This document shows, one piece after another, positions 7,180 to 9,607 of a stretch of DNA of 9,607 nt. The notes under the pieces were generated by a model. The model was not told the DNA's origin, made no database searches, and was given only the letters and a program-made list of their open reading frames with translations. Position 1 is the first letter of the stretch. Every line of letters begins with the position of its first letter. This DNA comes from Bacteroidota bacterium (lineage in GTDB: Bacteria > Bacteroidota > Bacteroidia > Chitinophagales > Chitinophagaceae): contig JAEZAY010000367.1 in assembly GCA_023427575.1 (NCBI GenBank), positions 1-9,607 on the forward strand, given 5' to 3'. The position numbers and the translations under genes were made by a program.

Positions 7180-7583
7180 ACTTCCAGGTTTATTAAAGGT
7201 TTGAGTTTGCGCTTCAGGCAAAAGCATTCAGTCGGGCAATAATGTCCGGGATTCGTTTGGCGGCATTTGGTATTTCGATGGATATAAGCGGCTGCGGTTC
7301 AATTAAACCAACACTACGTCACTGCCCGTTCACAGGCTACTATCAGGGGATCTGATCCTGCCGGAAGAAGTTCCGGGTTGTTATTTCCTAAACCATTTCA
7401 GGTTTCATCTGCATGAATGACCTGGATTGTTTTCCATGTTTTTACGGCTGAAATTTACACGGTATACCCGGTTCAAAATAAATAATATTCAGCCGGCCTT
7501 TTGCTATTGGAATTTCAAATGTAAATTGTTTTTTTATTATAGCGATACCGATCCTCACAATCTTAAATATTATTATAACGGTT
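7180..7583. other. 404-base intergenic region, no convincing gene
   Basis: This stretch separates the minus-strand OmpA-family unit from the plus-strand TMEM220 gene. The short open frames in it (for example 7427-7615, plus) have no recognisable product and unusual composition. It holds two small palindromes, GGATC-T-GATCC (7348-7358) and CCGGAA-GAAG-TTCCGG (7361-7376), and a weak promoter-like site near 7500-7529. I see no tRNA, riboswitch or mobile element. It probably contains the promoters for both flanking units. Confidence 0.6.
7500..7529 (+). promoter_or_regulatory. Possible promoter of the TMEM220-family gene
   Basis: TTTG (7500-7503) is followed after 18 bases by TAAATTGT (7522-7529), close to the Bacteroidota TTTG / TAnnTTTG arrangement, with one base short of the ideal -7 box. 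It lies about 55 bases before the ATG at 7584, a plausible distance. The region is AT-rich, so chance matches are likely. Confidence 0.3.
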
Positions 7584-7994
7584 ATGATCACTGCAAAAAT
7601 TTCACCTGCAATTAAATGGTTGAACCTGCTGTTTGCGGCCCTCTTTATTTTTTCCGCTATAATCCAGTACAATGATCCGGACCCCGTACTCTGGATTTTA
7701 CTATATGGGTATGGAGCCTTTTTATCGCTGATGGCTTTCAGAGGAAAGTTTTCGCGGCTGGCTACGGGATTGGGTCTGCTTGTTTACAGCATTTATGCCA
7801 TCTATCTGTTTTTCGTAACCGAAGGAGTGGCCGACTGGCTGCAAAAACACAATGCGGCCAGCATTACCGGTTCTATGAAAGCCGAAAGCGAGTGGATTGA
7901 AAATACCCGGGAATTTTTTGGACTTTTTATTATGATTATAATTCTGGCCATCAACTATATCTATTTTCAAAAAAAACATCGCAGCAGAATCTGA
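7584..7994 (+). CDS. TMEM220-family small integral membrane protein
   Basis: The 136-residue product has four predicted membrane helices (about 10-29, 35-53, 58-78 and 111-128). The family hallmark QYNDPDP at 28-34 follows helix 1, and REFFGLFIMIIILAI marks the last helix. These features match the transmembrane family 220 proteins, found in bacteria and animals and of unknown biochemical function. The length is normal for the family. ATG at 7584 is chosen because it directly precedes the first helix and no longer frame makes sense. The protein is expected in the inner membrane. It stands alone between a non-coding stretch and a convergent gene; its last codons overlap the terminator hairpin of that neighbour. 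The stop is TGA. Confidence 0.85.
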   Translation: MITAKISPAIKWLNLLFAALFIFSAIIQYNDPDPVLWILLYGYGAFLSLMAFRGKFSRLATGLGLLVYSIYAIYLFFVTEGVADWLQKHNAASITGSMKAESEWIENTREFFGLFIMIIILAINYIYFQKKHRSRI

Positions 7995-8013
7995 GAAGAT
8001 CGTACTGCGATGT
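7969..8013 (-). terminator. Intrinsic terminator of the dehydrogenase/cytochrome fusion gene
   Basis: On the minus strand ACATCGCAG (8013-8005) pairs perfectly with CTGCGATGT (7984-7976), followed by a run of seven further U residues (7975-7969). The 20-base interior can form a further small hairpin (GAUCU with AGAUU, one G-U, around UCUC). The hairpin begins 26 bp after the stop of the gene ending at 8039 and overlaps the final codons and the stop of the convergent TMEM220 gene. On the plus strand there is no U-tract. Confidence 0.75.
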
Positions 8014-8038
8014 GATTTAGCGGCTATTGTGAATGGTC

Positions 8039-9607
8039 TTAGTCTGCGCTTAGCCGTACCCGTTGAATGGCCATCATATTCGGTTCTGCCGGGTTCCTGG
8101 CTTTTGAAACCAGGTACAGGCTATGGAATTTTCCGTCTGTCACCGGCCGGATGGAAGTACTGATGATCTGGCCGTTTTGCCGGTTCTGGCTGGTTCCCGC
8201 AATCAGTTCACCGAGTTTTTCACCCTGCGGTGAATCCAGGCGAATTTCAATCTGGTAACCTTGTTCCGGCTGTTTCTGCCATCCGCCTTCTACGGTGATT
8301 CGTTTTACACCGCTCAGATCGATCGAATCGATCGAAAAGGAAGCAGTTTCGACCGGTATGATCAAAAGACTCTGGCCTTCGTAATTCATCTTCGTAATCT
8401 TTTCCAGATTTTTAAAATCATTCCCTCCGAAAGAAGGATTTCTTAAGCCTTTGCTGAATGTTCCCATTAATGGTTTCAAATTCGGACCGCCCTCATCTGT
8501 ATAGGTGGCGGTTACAAAAAGTACTCCATTGTCGCGAACCGGTTTATTAAGGGTAGGAGGCAATGTGCCGGAAGCGGGCAGGCTTTTTTCGGCATCCTTA
8601 TTTCCCGCCAGGGAACGTATCCAAACCGCAATCTGCCGGGCCTCCGATTCGGGAAGATCCAAATGCGCGGGCATGGCGGCTTCACCCCAAACACCGCTGC
8701 TGCCTTTGATAATTTTATTTGCCAGGTAGGATACCGCGTTCGGATCCTTCTCGTATTTTTTTGCAACTTCCGTATATGCAGGTCCGATCGATGCTTTTTG
8801 TTCCTGATGACAGGTTTTGCAATCCAGGGTCAGCATTATGTTTTTCCCGTTCATGGCCTCCGTCATAACCTGATGCCCCTGTGGCGATGCGGCACGATCA
8901 GTGCCTTCGCGATAATCGGCACTAACAATAAGGTTCGCCGGGTTTAAAGGCCCTTTATCTTCCTTATCGGTCACAGACACCGTGTAGGAAACCGGCTTGC
9001 CGGGGAAATAGAACGATTTGTTACCACCAAATTCGATCATCACCTGCGGCGCTTCATTCCCTGCATAAATATTGATCAGATCGCTGGTTGCCGTCATTTT
9101 TTCCTGATCAACCACTTCCACCGAAATCGCATAATCGCCGATCTGGTTTAGGGTATAGCTGAGCCTGGGTTCGGTTGTTTCTTCGGTAATTGTTTTACCA
9201 ATTTTCCAGCGATAGGTCATCGGTTTTTTCTCGGGGTCCATGGCATCAACAGCCAGGTTTATTTGCAATGGTATGCCACCGGAATATTTGTCTGAACTGA
9301 TAGAATTCACTTTTGGCGCCCGGTTTCCACCATTATAGTCAATCCGCACCAATCCGGCATCCGGGTTTTTGCTGAACCATCCGCTTCCGTATTCCAGAAT
9401 ATATATCTGACCATCGGGTCCTACTTCCATATCGATAGCGGAATTAAAACGCGTGTTTTGCATAAAAGGCTCCATTTTCTCAAAATCGCCGTCGGGACTC
9501 ATACTTACCAGCTTGATCCAGCCTCTTATCCAGTCGTAAAAGAATAATTTCTTATTGAAATATTCCGGAAGCCGGGTTTCTTTGGGAAAATTATCGGTGT
9601 AGTAAAC
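8039..9607 (-). CDS. PQQ-type sugar dehydrogenase-PKD-cytochrome c fusion, N-terminus outside window
   Basis: The frame is open to the window edge; 522 C-terminal residues are visible, ending in TAA at 8039-8041. Residues 1-95 match the end of a glucose/sorbosone dehydrogenase-like beta-propeller: LPEYFNKKLFFYDWIRGWIK, then FNSAIDMEVGPDGQIYILEYGSGWF. Next are a PKD/Ig-like domain (about 98-182; NRAPKVN, MTYRWKIG, GDYAISVEVVD), a second beta segment (about 185-240), and a class I cytochrome c domain (about 255-335) with heme site CKTCH at 263-267 and probable axial Met in AAMPAH (M312). A C-terminal beta domain (about 370-522), ending GKFHSLYLVSKARNP, resembles CBM6-type carbohydrate-binding modules. 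Inferred role: secreted or periplasmic oxidation of a sugar or related compound, with electrons passed to the attached heme and then the respiratory chain. Family members often carry a ThuA-like domain at the N-terminus, which cannot be seen here. The substrate is unknown, and the CBM6 call is the weakest part. Confidence 0.88.
   Translation of the reverse strand, partial: VYYTDNFPKETRLPEYFNKKLFFYDWIRGWIKLVSMSPDGDFEKMEPFMQNTRFNSAIDMEVGPDGQIYILEYGSGWFSKNPDAGLVRIDYNGGNRAPKVNSISSDKYSGGIPLQINLAVDAMDPEKKPMTYRWKIGKTITEETTEPRLSYTLNQIGDYAISVEVVDQEKMTATSDLINIYAGNEAPQVMIEFGGNKSFYFPGKPVSYTVSVTDKEDKGPLNPANLIVSADYREGTDRAASPQGHQVMTEAMNGKNIMLTLDCKTCHQEQKASIGPAYTEVAKKYEKDPNAVSYLANKIIKGSSGVWGEAAMPAHLDLPESEARQIAVWIRSLAGNKDAEKSLPASGTLPPTLNKPVRDNGVLFVTATYTDEGGPNLKPLMGTFSKGLRNPSFGGNDFKNLEKITKMNYEGQSLLIIPVETASFSIDSIDLSGVKRITVEGGWQKQPEQGYQIEIRLDSPQGEKLGELIAGTSQNRQNGQIISTSIRPVTDGKFHSLYLVSKARNPAEPNMMAIQRVRLSAD

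Noticed and set aside
6712..7242. Plus-strand Phe-rich open frame of 176 codons
   Set aside because: It is opposite the signal peptide, Glu/Lys linker and LamG-like part of the minus-strand OmpA-family gene; the Phe runs mirror Lys/Glu codons.
7427..7615. Small plus-strand open frame before the TMEM220 gene
   Set aside because: It has no recognisable motif or ribosome site, overlaps the TMEM220 start, and its Phe/Tyr/Asn-rich composition is typical of AT-rich non-coding DNA.

Overview
The window looks like a chromosomal piece of a Bacteroidota genome, most likely from the Chitinophagaceae/Chitinophagales. The evidence is the Bacteroidota-type ThrS and IF3 sequences, the general lack of Shine-Dalgarno sequences, a TAnnTTTG-type promoter box ahead of thrS, signal peptides ending in YGQ or YAQ, and secreted and OmpA-like families that I associate with this group. 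The assignment rests on recognition alone, since no search could be run.

Layout. (1) Positions 1-1653, minus strand: two tandem paralogous secreted proteins that begin, after a signal peptide, with an L[ST]GIWRG motif. The left one (1-496) runs off the window. The right one is split: its N-terminal domain (1198-1653) ends at a TGA, but the same frame continues without a stop for 215 more codons (550-1197) through a Lys/Pro/Glu-rich linker and a conserved-looking C-terminal domain. It reads as one gene carrying a nonsense codon. (2) 1654-1823: intergenic region between divergent genes, with a Bacteroidota -7 box and a small hairpin in the thrS leader. (3) 1824-4413, plus strand: thrS and infC, the translation genes normally followed by rpmI-rplT. 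Here infC is followed directly by a terminator, and neither ribosomal protein gene is present. (4) 4441-4548: two terminator hairpins between convergent genes. (5) 4598-7179, minus strand: a two-gene unit of paralogous exported proteins, each with a signal peptide, a charged linker, a LamG-like beta-sandwich and an OmpA C-terminal peptidoglycan-binding domain. (6) 7180-7583: 404 bases without a convincing gene. (7) 7584-7994, plus strand: a four-helix membrane protein of the TMEM220 family. (8) 8039-9607, minus strand: the C-terminal part of a large secreted PQQ-type sugar dehydrogenase, PKD, cytochrome c and carbohydrate-binding-like fusion, with its terminator hairpin overlapping the end of the TMEM220 gene.

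The genes fall into two groups: core translation (thrS-infC) and cell-envelope or exported proteins (everything else). I see no phage, IS element, CRISPR array, tRNA or rRNA. I found no clear new multi-gene system. The most notable points are the stop-interrupted secreted protein, the thrS-infC operon without rpmI-rplT, and the duplicated LamG-OmpA pair.
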